DNA from: CAYWFU01 sp964457585
Lineage (GTDB): Bacteria > JACRDZ01
DNA length: 20,719 nt
Assembly: GCA_964457585.1 (NCBI GenBank)
Contig: CAYWFU010000051.1
Coordinates: 1-20,719 of the forward strand
Direction of reading: 5' to 3'
Shown: positions 6,892-16,063 of the stretch, in pieces
How positions within the stretch are numbered: the stretch's first letter is position 1
Layout: each line of letters begins with the position of its first letter
The notes under the pieces: generated by a model
What the model saw: only the letters and a program-made list of their open reading frames with translations
Told to the model about the DNA's origin: nothing
Database searches by the model: none
Program-made: the position numbers and the translations under genes

Positions 6892-7557
6892 ATGTCTATT
6901 AGAGTAGTCATAGTTGAAGATGAGAAAAATATTTTGGAAAGTTTGAATATACTTCTTAAAGGGGCAAACACAGTAAAAATTGTTGGAGCATATTCATCAG
7001 GCGAAATAGCGTTGGATTCAGTATCAGATATTGCTCCTGATGTTGCGCTCGTTGATCTAAAGCTTAAGGATAATGATATTTCAGGGATTGAGGTAATTAA
7101 GGAAATAAAAAACATTTCACCTGCTACTGAAATACTTGTATTTACAAAATTTTTTGATGACAAACATTTATTTGAAGCTTTAAAAGCCGGAGCAACAGGT
7201 TATCTTTTAAAAGACGCAACCCCGCGAGAGATAATTGAGGCAATCGAAGAAGTAAATAAAGGCGGTGCGCCAATGTCGAGAAAAATAGCACGGCGGGTAT
7301 TAGATGAATTTCATACTGCTTTAAAAACAAAATATCAGAATGACTCCTCACTTACATCCCGTGAAAAAGAAATTCTGGAAGAACTTTCAAAAGGTACTTC
7401 AACCAAAGAATTAGCCGATAAATTTTCAATAACTTACGAAACTGTCCGTATTCATTTGAAACATATATATAAAAAATTACATGTACGATCTAAAGTTGAG
7501 GCGATTGTTAAGATGAAAGAAAAATGTAACTATTCAGCAAATTTAGAAATTAAATAA
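6892..7557 (+). CDS. Response regulator, NarL/FixJ (LuxR-type HTH) family
   Basis: This 221-residue DNA-binding regulator has a receiver domain (VVIVEDE start) with acidic pocket E9/D10, phospho-acceptor D55, T85, Y104 and K107. A GerE/LuxR helix-turn-helix follows: LTSREKEILEELSKG through TYETVRIHLKHIYKKL. I start at ATG 6892, which has GAGG six bases upstream; the in-frame ATG at 6859 lacks a ribosome site and would add 11 residues before the receiver strand. It should be phosphorylated by the kinase at 4233. Two palindromes lie around its promoter region and one after the kinase gene, so autoregulation is likely. The last ten or so residues (CNYSANLEIK) are encoded by a dispersed repeat and lie beyond the normal end of the HTH domain. 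The secreted-protein genes follow directly. Confidence 0.93.
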   Translation: MSIRVVIVEDEKNILESLNILLKGANTVKIVGAYSSGEIALDSVSDIAPDVALVDLKLKDNDISGIEVIKEIKNISPATEILVFTKFFDDKHLFEALKAGATGYLLKDATPREIIEAIEEVNKGGAPMSRKIARRVLDEFHTALKTKYQNDSSLTSREKEILEELSKGTSTKELADKFSITYETVRIHLKHIYKKLHVRSKVEAIVKMKEKCNYSANLEIK

Positions 7558-7602
7558 ACAACTGTGATTATAGCATTGTTTTAGCTGAAATCCGGTTTAT
7601 AA
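7525..7602 (+). repeat. Dispersed repeat, single-arm copy C, overlapping the regulator's 3' end
   Basis: It begins TGTAACTATTCAGCAAATTT, as in the copies at 3466 and 5909, and ends AGCTGAAATCCGGTTTATA, matching the AGCTGGAATCCAGATTTTA end of the first copy; the middle is diverged. It covers the last ten or so codons and the stop of the response regulator, then the gap to the next gene. Confidence 0.5.
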
Positions 7603-7630
7603 AATCAGATAAAAAAATAAGAGTGTGAAG

Positions 7631-10600
7631 ATGAAAAATATTACAAATGGGAAGAAAAATAAAATCCGTAGTTTAAGATTATCATTAAAATTTTGCCTGA
7701 TAACAATTATTTTTTTGTGCTTGATAACATTTTTGTTTTTGAAAAATATAATTAGTGCAGAAGAATATAAAACCTGGCCTGTTAAAGTAAGTACATGGAA
7801 TGGATATTATAATTCAAATACTGGATTTTGGTGGGTAAAAGTTGGTGAAGAAGAAAAAGATTTCAAATATACTATCAATATGTTTTCGAATTGGGCATAT
7901 GTTGATGGAAAAAATTCATACAATTTTCTCATTGGACAAGGGGATGCTTTAGTCACTTTATCGGAGCAACCATCTATTGGGAAACCAATAAAAGGCGAAG
8001 AAATGGTACTTTTTTTGCCATGTCTTTCATGTGAAAACAATATTCCATTTGGTATTCCAATCCCTATTCCCATCGAATACAAAGATTTACCGCAACCAAA
8101 TGTATATATAACTTTTTCAGAACTTGAATTATATAATGGTGGTAATGTAAACGGTACTGTTAGCGGAACACTATGGTATGTTACAACTGGGGATGGTTTT
8201 ATAGAAGCAAAAGTTGCAGATATTACCAATATGCCATTTAATTTGTATTTTGTCGGAACTGGTGAAACACAAAAATCTTCACCAATAGCTTCTTTCTCTT
8301 ATTCTCCAGAGAATCCACAAGTCGGAAAAACAATAATTTTCGATCCTTCTTTATCAATTGACCCTGATGGAACGATTGAAAAATATGAATGGGATTTTGG
8401 AAATGGATTCAAAATGATAGGTGGAAAAGGCACTTTAACATATGTATATAATAAAAAAGGGACTTATATTGTTACATTAACAGTAACAGACAATGACGGG
8501 TTAATAAATTCTATTCAAAAAAGTATTTCCGTAGGGACAGTTTCACCAATAGCTTCTTTTAGTATTTCACCAGAAAATCCAAAGGCTGATGAACAAATAA
8601 CTTTTGATGCTTCTGCTTCATTAGACCCTGATGGAACAATTGAAAAATATGAATGGGATTTTGGAGATAGACAAACATCCGAAGGGAAAATCGTAAGCTA
8701 CACTTATGATAGTGCGGGAGAATATATTATTACTTTAACAGTAACTGATAATGATGGACAAATAAATTCTGCACAAAAAAATCTAAAAGTTAATCCTTTT
8801 TCTCCAACTATAACTTTTTTCGATAAAGATAGGCCATTGCGTCAGGTAAAAGGGGCAGCGGCTGACGGGTCATCTGAGGTTATTATTCAGATAAGCAATC
8901 TTCCGTCGAATATTACTAATGATAAAATAGAAATCCACGTCTCTCCTGAAGATGGTTCTATGATAGGGGATACGACGACAATCGTTGATGGTGTGTATAA
9001 ACAAACTTATAAAGCCCCTGAATATTTTGTTCGGGAGAAGTTCAGTTTACTAGATCTAAAACAAGGGAATCGGGAAATAGAATTTCGTATATATATAAAC
9101 AAACCATACTATCAATGGTTCTATCCAAAAATTACATTAATAAAACCTCCTGTTGTATTACTTAATGGTTTATGGGATGATTCTCTTTCATGGTTAAAGC
9201 TTAAAACAAAACTAAAAACAGAGTATGGATATGATAATATTACATATTTACCATATACTAATTCTATTTCTCCCGAACTGTTAAAAACAGAGTTTGATAA
9301 TATTATTTATACTTCCTTACTTCTTGCAAGGATTGACAGTACTGTTGTTAAAAAAGTTGATGTTGTTGCTCATAGTATGGGAGGAATCGTAACTAAATTG
9401 TATGGGAATGGATCAAATATTAATTCAATTATAACAGTTGGAACTCCTCATTATGGGAGTCCGTTTGCAGATATATTGTGGGATTTAGTAGATGATAATA
9501 ATAATCCCTTTGAAAGGTTTATAGCTCATCGTTTAGATTTAATTAAGCATAACGCTACAAATGGAGCAGTAAAATACCTTAGAACAACAACATTGAAAAT
9601 TGAACCCAATCGTGAAAACGTCTTAAATGTTCCTAAGTATGCTATAGCTGGAATTTCGCCATTAACAGATCCTTCTACAGTACAATTTTTTAAAGTAGTT
9701 GCTGAAGCAGTAAAATTAAAAGAAGTCTATTATCCTTCATTTTTACCTTTACCCTCAGACTGGCTTACTAAAGCAATATCTTTTAGTGCTGATTTAATTG
9801 AATTAAATCAAGAAATTTTCAAAAATGAAAGAAATGATTTGATAGTTTCAGAATCAAGCCAAAAAGGAGGATTGGATAACGCTGTTTCTGATTATGTTTG
9901 GTCGCATTTAACAGAGCCATCGGATAAAGAAATAATGGAAAAAATTATAACATTTTTAAACAGAAGTGGGCCTGTTTATCAGCCAGCTATAGCTCAAATA
10001 GTCTCATCTGAATCTCAAAAAATACCAAAATTACGTTCTACAATACCAAAATTAGAAGTAGCAGTTTCCTCTGGTAACATTGAAATTACACATCCTTCTG
10101 AAGGGCAAGTTTTTCGTATAGGAGATACTGTAAACGTTGAGATTGAAGTTCCCAATGAAAGCGCAGCGATAATGATTTCAGTTTCTTCCGGAGAATCGGG
10201 TATGTTATATCAAACTCCTTATAGTTTTCAATTTGTTATTCCCAATGAAGTGATTGGGACATTAAATATTGGTGCAGGTGCAATGGAAGAAAAAGGATTT
10301 ATTGGTTCAGACGAAGTTACGATTAAAGTTGAGTGTCAAGCTAAAATATTAGATTTCAAAGTTTATCCCGATATTAATTCTTTAAACCTGCTTCTTGGAG
10401 TTTCCGCACCTTTAGCTGTTTATGGTGTATATGATGATAATGTTACAAGGGATATTACTTCAGAAAGTACCGGGACTTCTTATGTTTCGTCGGATTCCAC
10501 AATAGTACAAGTAACTTCGGAAGGGGTTTTTACTGTTAAGTCTCATGGAGAAGCTATTATTACCATCGAAAATTCTGGAATAAAAAAAGAAATAACTATT

Positions 10601-11158
10601 ATTGGTGAATCTGTGCCGAATATAGTAGTAAATCCTATCTCTTATAATTTTGATAGTGTAACAATAAATAACTCTTCTCCTGTTCAATCTATTACTGTTA
10701 GCAATATGGATTCGTCAAATCTAATAATAGGAACAATAACGATTTCAGGATCAAATGCTGACCAATTTAAAATACAAAATGATAATTGTTCACTAAAATC
10801 AATAGCTCCATTAGAAAGTAAAACAATCGATGTGGCATTTTTACCAACGTCAAATGGTGTTAAAAGTGCGAATCTTAATATTCCATCCAATGATCCTGAT
10901 ACACCAATATTAATTGTTCCATTAAGTGGAAAAGGGATTTTAGCTACTATTAGCATAGATAATAGCAGTAGCAATAATAATAAAAATAAAAAATCATTAT
11001 GTCTTATTGATAGGCTTAATCTAAATACATCCATCTTAACAAGATTTCGTGATAGCAAATTAATGTCCAATACATATGTAAAAAAATTAGTAAATTTTTA
11101 TTATAAAATAAACTCAAAAATAATCGACTTTATTGATTTTAAATGGTCGATTAAGTAA
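7631..11158 (+). CDS. Secreted multidomain PKD / lipase-like / Ig / choice-of-anchor D protein
   Basis: About 1175 residues. A hydrophobic signal segment (about 15-43) is followed by an unrecognised region to 215. Two PKD domains follow (216-302, 304-387; WDFG, YTYDSAGEY, LTVTDNDG). An alpha/beta-hydrolase region near 500-775 has the nucleophile motif AHSMGG (Ser582), GTPHYGS, Asp736 (NDLIVSESS) and His759, a complete lipase/PGAP1-like triad in order. Next come an Ig-like segment (about 816-900), a BIG2-like domain (904-990) and a choice-of-anchor D/ASH domain (997-1105). An Asn/Lys/Ser linker leads to a tail with CLI, FRD and NFYYKINSKIIDFI, resembling a degenerate CFI-box C-terminal region. 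It is probably an exported esterase/lipase or acyltransferase displayed on the envelope. A GTG at 7625 is an alternative start; ribosome signals are weak for both. Substrate unknown. Confidence 0.85.
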   Translation: MKNITNGKKNKIRSLRLSLKFCLITIIFLCLITFLFLKNIISAEEYKTWPVKVSTWNGYYNSNTGFWWVKVGEEEKDFKYTINMFSNWAYVDGKNSYNFLIGQGDALVTLSEQPSIGKPIKGEEMVLFLPCLSCENNIPFGIPIPIPIEYKDLPQPNVYITFSELELYNGGNVNGTVSGTLWYVTTGDGFIEAKVADITNMPFNLYFVGTGETQKSSPIASFSYSPENPQVGKTIIFDPSLSIDPDGTIEKYEWDFGNGFKMIGGKGTLTYVYNKKGTYIVTLTVTDNDGLINSIQKSISVGTVSPIASFSISPENPKADEQITFDASASLDPDGTIEKYEWDFGDRQTSEGKIVSYTYDSAGEYIITLTVTDNDGQINSAQKNLKVNPFSPTITFFDKDRPLRQVKGAAADGSSEVIIQISNLPSNITNDKIEIHVSPEDGSMIGDTTTIVDGVYKQTYKAPEYFVREKFSLLDLKQGNREIEFRIYINKPYYQWFYPKITLIKPPVVLLNGLWDDSLSWLKLKTKLKTEYGYDNITYLPYTNSISPELLKTEFDNIIYTSLLLARIDSTVVKKVDVVAHSMGGIVTKLYGNGSNINSIITVGTPHYGSPFADILWDLVDDNNNPFERFIAHRLDLIKHNATNGAVKYLRTTTLKIEPNRENVLNVPKYAIAGISPLTDPSTVQFFKVVAEAVKLKEVYYPSFLPLPSDWLTKAISFSADLIELNQEIFKNERNDLIVSESSQKGGLDNAVSDYVWSHLTEPSDKEIMEKIITFLNRSGPVYQPAIAQIVSSESQKIPKLRSTIPKLEVAVSSGNIEITHPSEGQVFRIGDTVNVEIEVPNESAAIMISVSSGESGMLYQTPYSFQFVIPNEVIGTLNIGAGAMEEKGFIGSDEVTIKVECQAKILDFKVYPDINSLNLLLGVSAPLAVYGVYDDNVTRDITSESTGTSYVSSDSTIVQVTSEGVFTVKSHGEAIITIENSGIKKEITIIGESVPNIVVNPISYNFDSVTINNSSPVQSITVSNMDSSNLIIGTITISGSNADQFKIQNDNCSLKSIAPLESKTIDVAFLPTSNGVKSANLNIPSNDPDTPILIVPLSGKGILATISIDNSSSNNNKNKKSLCLIDRLNLNTSILTRFRDSKLMSNTYVKKLVNFYYKINSKIIDFIDFKWSIK

Positions 11159-11195
11159 TTAAATTAAAATTTTTTAATATTGGGGAGGTTTATTT

Positions 11196-14100
11196 ATGAA
11201 CATAAGTAAAAAATTTGTATTTTGCTTTATAAAAATTTTATCGTTTTTATTTATATTAACATCAATTGTTTTTTCAGACCCGCTTAATAATTGGAACTGG
11301 CGAAATCCTACCCCTCAAGGTAATCCCCTTGATAGTGTAATATTCGCTAATAATAAATTTATTGCTGTGGGAGAAGGTGGAGCTATTTTAACTTCAACCG
11401 ATGGGAATAAATGGGAATGGATAAATAAAGGAACGAGTAATAAACTCTCTGGAATAGCTTATGGCAATAATACATTTGTTGCAGTTGGTGAAGGACCGAT
11501 TTTAACCTCATCAGATGGAATAAACTGGACAGATGGGATTACAATAAATTCGGTAAATGTTCTTACAGGAGTGGCTTTTGGTAATAATATATTTGTGTCG
11601 GTTGGAGGGAAAGCTGATTACAGCGGTAATAATGAAGGGAAAATTTTTACTTCAACAGATGGAATTAATTGGAATGAAATAACTTCAATATCTTCAAAAT
11701 GGCTAAATGAAGTGAATTTTTATAATAATATGTTTATTGCTGTGGGAGAAGGAGGAACTATTTTAACCTCTCAAGATGGAATCGCATGGACAAGTAGGAG
11801 TGCAGTAACCTCCAAACCTCTTAAAGCTGTAACTTATGGCAATAATATATTTGTTGCTGTGGGAGAAAATTGGGATGGAAATTTTAATAATTTGGAATTT
11901 AATGGGACAATTTTAACTTCATCTGATGGAATTACCTGGACGAATAGAACTTCTGGAACTACAAAAGACCTTAATTACATAACATATGGTAATAACATTT
12001 TTATCGCTGTTGGGAATGATGGAACAATTCTTACTTCATCTGATGGAATTACATGGACAAAAAGAAATTCAGAAACTTCTAATGATATTAATTATGTGAC
12101 ATTTACTAATAATATTTTTATCGCTGTTGGAGATGGTGGAATAATTTTAACTTCTTCTGATGGAATTATTTGGACAAGTAATTATATGATTTCTGCAAAG
12201 CTTAATTCTATTGTGCAAGGCAATAATATATCTGTTGCTGTAGGAGAAAATGGAAATATTATTACTTCATCAGATGAAATTTTATGGATCAATAGAACAT
12301 CAGGAACAATTGAAGACCTTAATTATGTGACGTATGGAAATAATACATTTATTACTGTTGGGAATAACGGAATAATTCTTACTTCATCTGATGGAATTGT
12401 ATGGACGAGCAGAAGTTCAGGAACTTCCATCCCGCTTTACGGTGTGGTTTATGGTAATAATACATTTGTTGCAGTTGGTGGATATGGATATGGGTATGGA
12501 GGTACAGTTTTAACTTCATTAAATGGAATCGACTGGACACCCGTGAAGATTTCCTATGGTCTTTTTGGAATTACTTATGGTAATAATACTTTTGTTGCTG
12601 TTGGTGATAATGGAACGATTTATACCTCAACTGATGGAATTACATGGACAAGCAGAAGTTCAGGAACTTCTTATGATTTAAATGGTGTGGCATTTTGGAA
12701 CAACATATTTGTTGCTGTTGGAGAAGATTATGTTGAAGATGTGGGTATAATTCTTGTTTCTAAAGATGGAATTTCATGGACAAAAAAATCTTCAAATAAA
12801 CCGCTTAATGAGATAACATACAGTAACAAAACTTTTGTTATTGTAGGAGATAATGGCACAATCCTCACTTCTGATGATGCATCATATTTTAGTAATAAAT
12901 GGACTGAAGTTAATAATGATTTATTAGGTGTTGCATATGTAAATGATACTTTTGTCGCTGTTGGAAAGAATGGTACAATTCTTCAATCGGATTTTGTTCT
13001 TGTTCCTAAAATATCCGTATCACCGGATTTTTTATTTTTCAAAGAGACAAATGTAAATAGTTCTTCTAAAATGACAATTAAAATTACAAATAATGGAACA
13101 GCAAATCTTACAATAGATAAAATCACTTTATCAGGTTTAAATGCAAATGAATTTAAAATACAAAATGATAATTGTTCTGGTAAAACAATAGCTCCTACAG
13201 AAAGTCAAACTTTTGATATTGTTTTTTATCCAATATCACCAGGAGCGAAAAATGGAAGAATTTCTATTACATCAAATGATCAGGATGAACTTATTTATTC
13301 ACTTCCCCTGCATGGTATTGCTAAAAGTTCTGCTCCTCTTGGAATACTTGATAAATGGTATTGGAAAAATCCTTTGCCACAAGGTAATGCTTTACTGGAT
13401 GTGACATATGGAAATAATACTTTTGTTGCAGTTGGTTGGCATGGTACTGTATTCACTTCTTCAGATGGAATTTCATGGACAAACAGAGATTTAAATAGTA
13501 CTAATATTATTGCTGGAATAACTTATGGAAATAATATATTTGTTGCTGTTGGAGTTAATGGAATAATATTAACATCATCTGATGGAATTATTTGGACAGA
13601 TAGAGACTCAAAAATTTCGGATCATCTAAGAGAAATAACTTATGGAAATAATCTTTTTGTTGCTGTTGGCTATAAAGGTACAATACTAACTTCATCTGAT
13701 GGAATTAATTGGATAAGTCAAAAATCCGACATTTCTGATGATTTATCAGATATAATTTATAAAAATAATACCTTTATCGCTATTAGTGATAATGGAACAA
13801 TTTTAACATCGTTTGATGGAATTAGCTGGACAAGCAGAAATTCAGTGACTTTTGAAGATTTATGGGGAGTAACATATGGAGATAAACTATTTGTTATTGT
13901 TGGAAGGAATGAAATATTAACATCTTCTGATGGAATTACATGGTCAAATATTAATCCAGATGGATATAATAAATTATATGGAATAACCTATGGTAATAAT
14001 GCTTTTGTTGCTGTAGGAGAAAATGACAATCAGCAAGGTGAAATTTTAACTTCGTCTGACGGAATTAATTGGACAAAAATTGATATAGGAATAATTAACA

Positions 14101-15953
14101 GACTTGAAAATATAACTTATGGAAATAATATATTTGTTGCTGTTGGAATTAATGGAATAATATTAACATCCTCTAATGGAATTAATTGGACAAATAGGCT
14201 TCCGCTTCCTTCCACTCCTACTTCTTATAATCTTAATGGAATAATCCATAATAATGATATTTTTGTCTCTGTTGGGAAAAATGGCACAATATTAACTTCA
14301 CCTGACGGAACTATTTGGACAAATAGAATTTCAGGAACAACAGCAAACCTTAATTCGATTACCTACGGAAATAATAAATTTGTTATTGTAGGTAACGATT
14401 ATTATGATAATTATAAAAATTATAGCACAATATTAACTTCTTCGGATGGAATTGCATGGACAAGCAGAGGTTTGGAAAATTCTTACTATGATTTAAATTA
14501 CATAATATATGCTAATAATATATTTGTTGCAGTTGGAGGCAGTGGAAATATATTAACATCTATTGATGGAATTACTTGGACTACATGGACGGATAAAGAT
14601 ATAGATGATTTAGGTTTGTATGGAGTTGCTTATGGTAATAATACATTTGTTGTTGTAGGAGAAGATTATGATGGTAAAGGCAAAATACTAATCTCTTCCG
14701 ATGGGATTAATTGGGAAGAGAAGGTAAATATAGCAACTCATCATCATTTGCTTGGAGTAGCTTTTGCTAATAATACATTTGTTGTTGTTGGAAATAGTGG
14801 TTCAGAAGATGATTTTTATACTGATGTAATCTTAACTTCCTCAGATGGAATTAATTGGACAAAAATTGATTTAGAAACAAATAATGGACTTCAAAAAGTA
14901 ACCTATGGGAATAATACTTTTGTTGCGGTAGGTGGTTTTGGTTCGATATTCACATCATCTAATGGAATTAATTGGACACAAAGAATTTCACCAACTTTTA
15001 ATGGACTTTTTGATGTTGCCTATGGTAATGATACTTTTGTTGCTGTAGGAATGTATGGCACTATTCTTCAAACTTCACCACTTTCATCTTTTAATACAAA
15101 TATAACGGTGTTCCCTGCATCTTTTGATTTTGGCGATCAAATAATTAATACCTCATCATCATCTAAAATATTTACAATTACAAATACTGGAACAGCAAAT
15201 CTTGCAATAGATAAAGTTATTTTAACCGGTACAAATGCAAATGAATTTAAAATACAAAACGATAATTGTTCTGGAAAAACACTGTCACCTTCAAATAGTC
15301 AAACAGTTGAAGTAATATTTTCACCAATATCATTAGGAGCAAAGACAGCAGGTTTATCAATTTTATCCAATGATTCTGATTCTCCTGATTTAATAGTCCC
15401 TTTAATAGGTACAGGAATAGTAAACATTTCTGATACAACTCCTCCAAAAATCACTTTCACAAGTCCTGGAAATAATGCCATAAATGTTCCTTTAAATTCA
15501 ACGATTATTGCCACATTCTCTGAAGAAATAAATCCAGTCACTTTAAATACAAATACATTTTCAGTTAATAATGGGGTAACAGGTTTAATTAATTATGATG
15601 CAATAAATAAAATTGCTACATTTAAACCAACGAACAATCTAACTAAAAATACCACTTATACAGTTACAATAACTTCAGACATAAAAGATTTGGCCGATAA
15701 TTCGATGAAATCTGCTTATACCTGGAGTTTCACAACAATTACAGAAGATAATATAAATAAAGATACTGGGAAAGGAGGTAAAAAGAAAACCTGTCTCATC
15801 ACTACTGTAATTTCAAATACCCCATTAAATAAATCAACGCAAAAATTACAAATATTTAGAGATAGATATCTGATAGGAAATTTTATTGGCAGGTGGATTG
15901 TTGATGAGTATTACAAATTTAGTTCAGGGATTGTAAAAAATATATCAAAATAA
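11196..15953 (+). CDS. Giant secreted Asp-box beta-propeller protein (14+14 repeats) with anchor-D and Big_5 domains
   Basis: 1585 residues starting after GGGGAGG. A signal peptide (1-27) is followed by WNWRNPTPQGN and 14 units of roughly 37-50 residues of the form TYGNNxFVAVGxxGTILTSS / DGIxWT. S-x-DG-x-x-W is the Asp-box of BNR/sialidase-type propellers. A choice-of-anchor D domain (about 605-710) follows. The whole arrangement then repeats: WYWKNPLPQGN, 14 more units (about 737-1293) and a second anchor D domain (1302-1408). A Big_5 (SbsA-like Ig) domain (1412-1515), a Gly/Lys linker and a tail with KKTCLITT, QIFRDRYLIGN and DEYYKFSSG, resembling a CFI-box region, end the protein. Fourteen units per block fit two seven-bladed propellers each. 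Surface binding or a structural role is likely; no catalytic site is evident. It lies 37 bases after the lipase-like gene, probably in one operon. Confidence 0.88.
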   Translation: MNISKKFVFCFIKILSFLFILTSIVFSDPLNNWNWRNPTPQGNPLDSVIFANNKFIAVGEGGAILTSTDGNKWEWINKGTSNKLSGIAYGNNTFVAVGEGPILTSSDGINWTDGITINSVNVLTGVAFGNNIFVSVGGKADYSGNNEGKIFTSTDGINWNEITSISSKWLNEVNFYNNMFIAVGEGGTILTSQDGIAWTSRSAVTSKPLKAVTYGNNIFVAVGENWDGNFNNLEFNGTILTSSDGITWTNRTSGTTKDLNYITYGNNIFIAVGNDGTILTSSDGITWTKRNSETSNDINYVTFTNNIFIAVGDGGIILTSSDGIIWTSNYMISAKLNSIVQGNNISVAVGENGNIITSSDEILWINRTSGTIEDLNYVTYGNNTFITVGNNGIILTSSDGIVWTSRSSGTSIPLYGVVYGNNTFVAVGGYGYGYGGTVLTSLNGIDWTPVKISYGLFGITYGNNTFVAVGDNGTIYTSTDGITWTSRSSGTSYDLNGVAFWNNIFVAVGEDYVEDVGIILVSKDGISWTKKSSNKPLNEITYSNKTFVIVGDNGTILTSDDASYFSNKWTEVNNDLLGVAYVNDTFVAVGKNGTILQSDFVLVPKISVSPDFLFFKETNVNSSSKMTIKITNNGTANLTIDKITLSGLNANEFKIQNDNCSGKTIAPTESQTFDIVFYPISPGAKNGRISITSNDQDELIYSLPLHGIAKSSAPLGILDKWYWKNPLPQGNALLDVTYGNNTFVAVGWHGTVFTSSDGISWTNRDLNSTNIIAGITYGNNIFVAVGVNGIILTSSDGIIWTDRDSKISDHLREITYGNNLFVAVGYKGTILTSSDGINWISQKSDISDDLSDIIYKNNTFIAISDNGTILTSFDGISWTSRNSVTFEDLWGVTYGDKLFVIVGRNEILTSSDGITWSNINPDGYNKLYGITYGNNAFVAVGENDNQQGEILTSSDGINWTKIDIGIINRLENITYGNNIFVAVGINGIILTSSNGINWTNRLPLPSTPTSYNLNGIIHNNDIFVSVGKNGTILTSPDGTIWTNRISGTTANLNSITYGNNKFVIVGNDYYDNYKNYSTILTSSDGIAWTSRGLENSYYDLNYIIYANNIFVAVGGSGNILTSIDGITWTTWTDKDIDDLGLYGVAYGNNTFVVVGEDYDGKGKILISSDGINWEEKVNIATHHHLLGVAFANNTFVVVGNSGSEDDFYTDVILTSSDGINWTKIDLETNNGLQKVTYGNNTFVAVGGFGSIFTSSNGINWTQRISPTFNGLFDVAYGNDTFVAVGMYGTILQTSPLSSFNTNITVFPASFDFGDQIINTSSSSKIFTITNTGTANLAIDKVILTGTNANEFKIQNDNCSGKTLSPSNSQTVEVIFSPISLGAKTAGLSILSNDSDSPDLIVPLIGTGIVNISDTTPPKITFTSPGNNAINVPLNSTIIATFSEEINPVTLNTNTFSVNNGVTGLINYDAINKIATFKPTNNLTKNTTYTVTITSDIKDLADNSMKSAYTWSFTTITEDNINKDTGKGGKKKTCLITTVISNTPLNKSTQKLQIFRDRYLIGNFIGRWIVDEYYKFSSGIVKNISK
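11343..12992 (+). repeat. Coding repeat block 1: 14 Asp-box units
   Basis: Fourteen consecutive units of about 110-150 bases, each encoding a GNN-F-x-AVG strand, a GTILTSS strand and a DGIxWT turn. Some units carry insertions (for example near 11600-11650 and 11865-11910, and a Gly-Tyr stretch near 12480-12500). The last units have drifted (DDASYFSNKW; NGTILQSD). DNA between units is similar but not identical, so expansion is old, or has been followed by selection at protein level. Confidence 0.85.
13404..15078 (+). repeat. Coding repeat block 2: 14 Asp-box units
   Basis: A second set of 14 units with the same pattern, preceded by WYWKNPLPQGN just as block 1 is preceded by WNWRNPTPQGN, and ended like block 1 by a GTILQ unit and an anchor-D domain. 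The parallel layout shows that the propeller-plus-anchor-D module was duplicated as a whole. Confidence 0.85.
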
Positions 15954-15962
15954 GGGGAAACA

Positions 15963-16031
15963 ATGAAAAATTTTTATAAAGGGAATGAACCATCTGTAAT
16001 ATTAGATTATAGTATAGGTATATATTTTTAA
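15963..16031 (+). CDS. Possible 22-residue micro-ORF
   Basis: ATG at 15963 is preceded by AAGGGG at a good distance, five bases after the giant gene's stop, and reads MKNFYKGNEPSVILDYSIGI, then YF and a stop. No family is recognisable. It may be a leader or coupling peptide for the lipoprotein gene 32 bases on, the remnant of a lost gene, or a chance frame. Only the ribosome site and the position support it. Confidence 0.25.
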   Translation: MKNFYKGNEPSVILDYSIGIYF

Positions 16032-16063
16032 TTAAGTTCAACCAAACGAAGGAGAAACTGATT

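Noticed and set aside
12478..12503. A short GGATATGG-type tandem word in the propeller gene as a regulatory or phase-variable repeat.
   Set aside because: It encodes a Gly-Tyr insertion in one blade, has only two or three imperfect units, and a change of unit number would not clearly switch the gene.
15299..15541. An antisense frame opposite the end of the propeller gene (and similar ones at 10684-11070 and 7807-8229).
   Set aside because: The sense strand encodes recognisable anchor-D, Ig-like or secreted-protein sequence at these places; the antisense frames are by-products of codon bias in AT-rich DNA.
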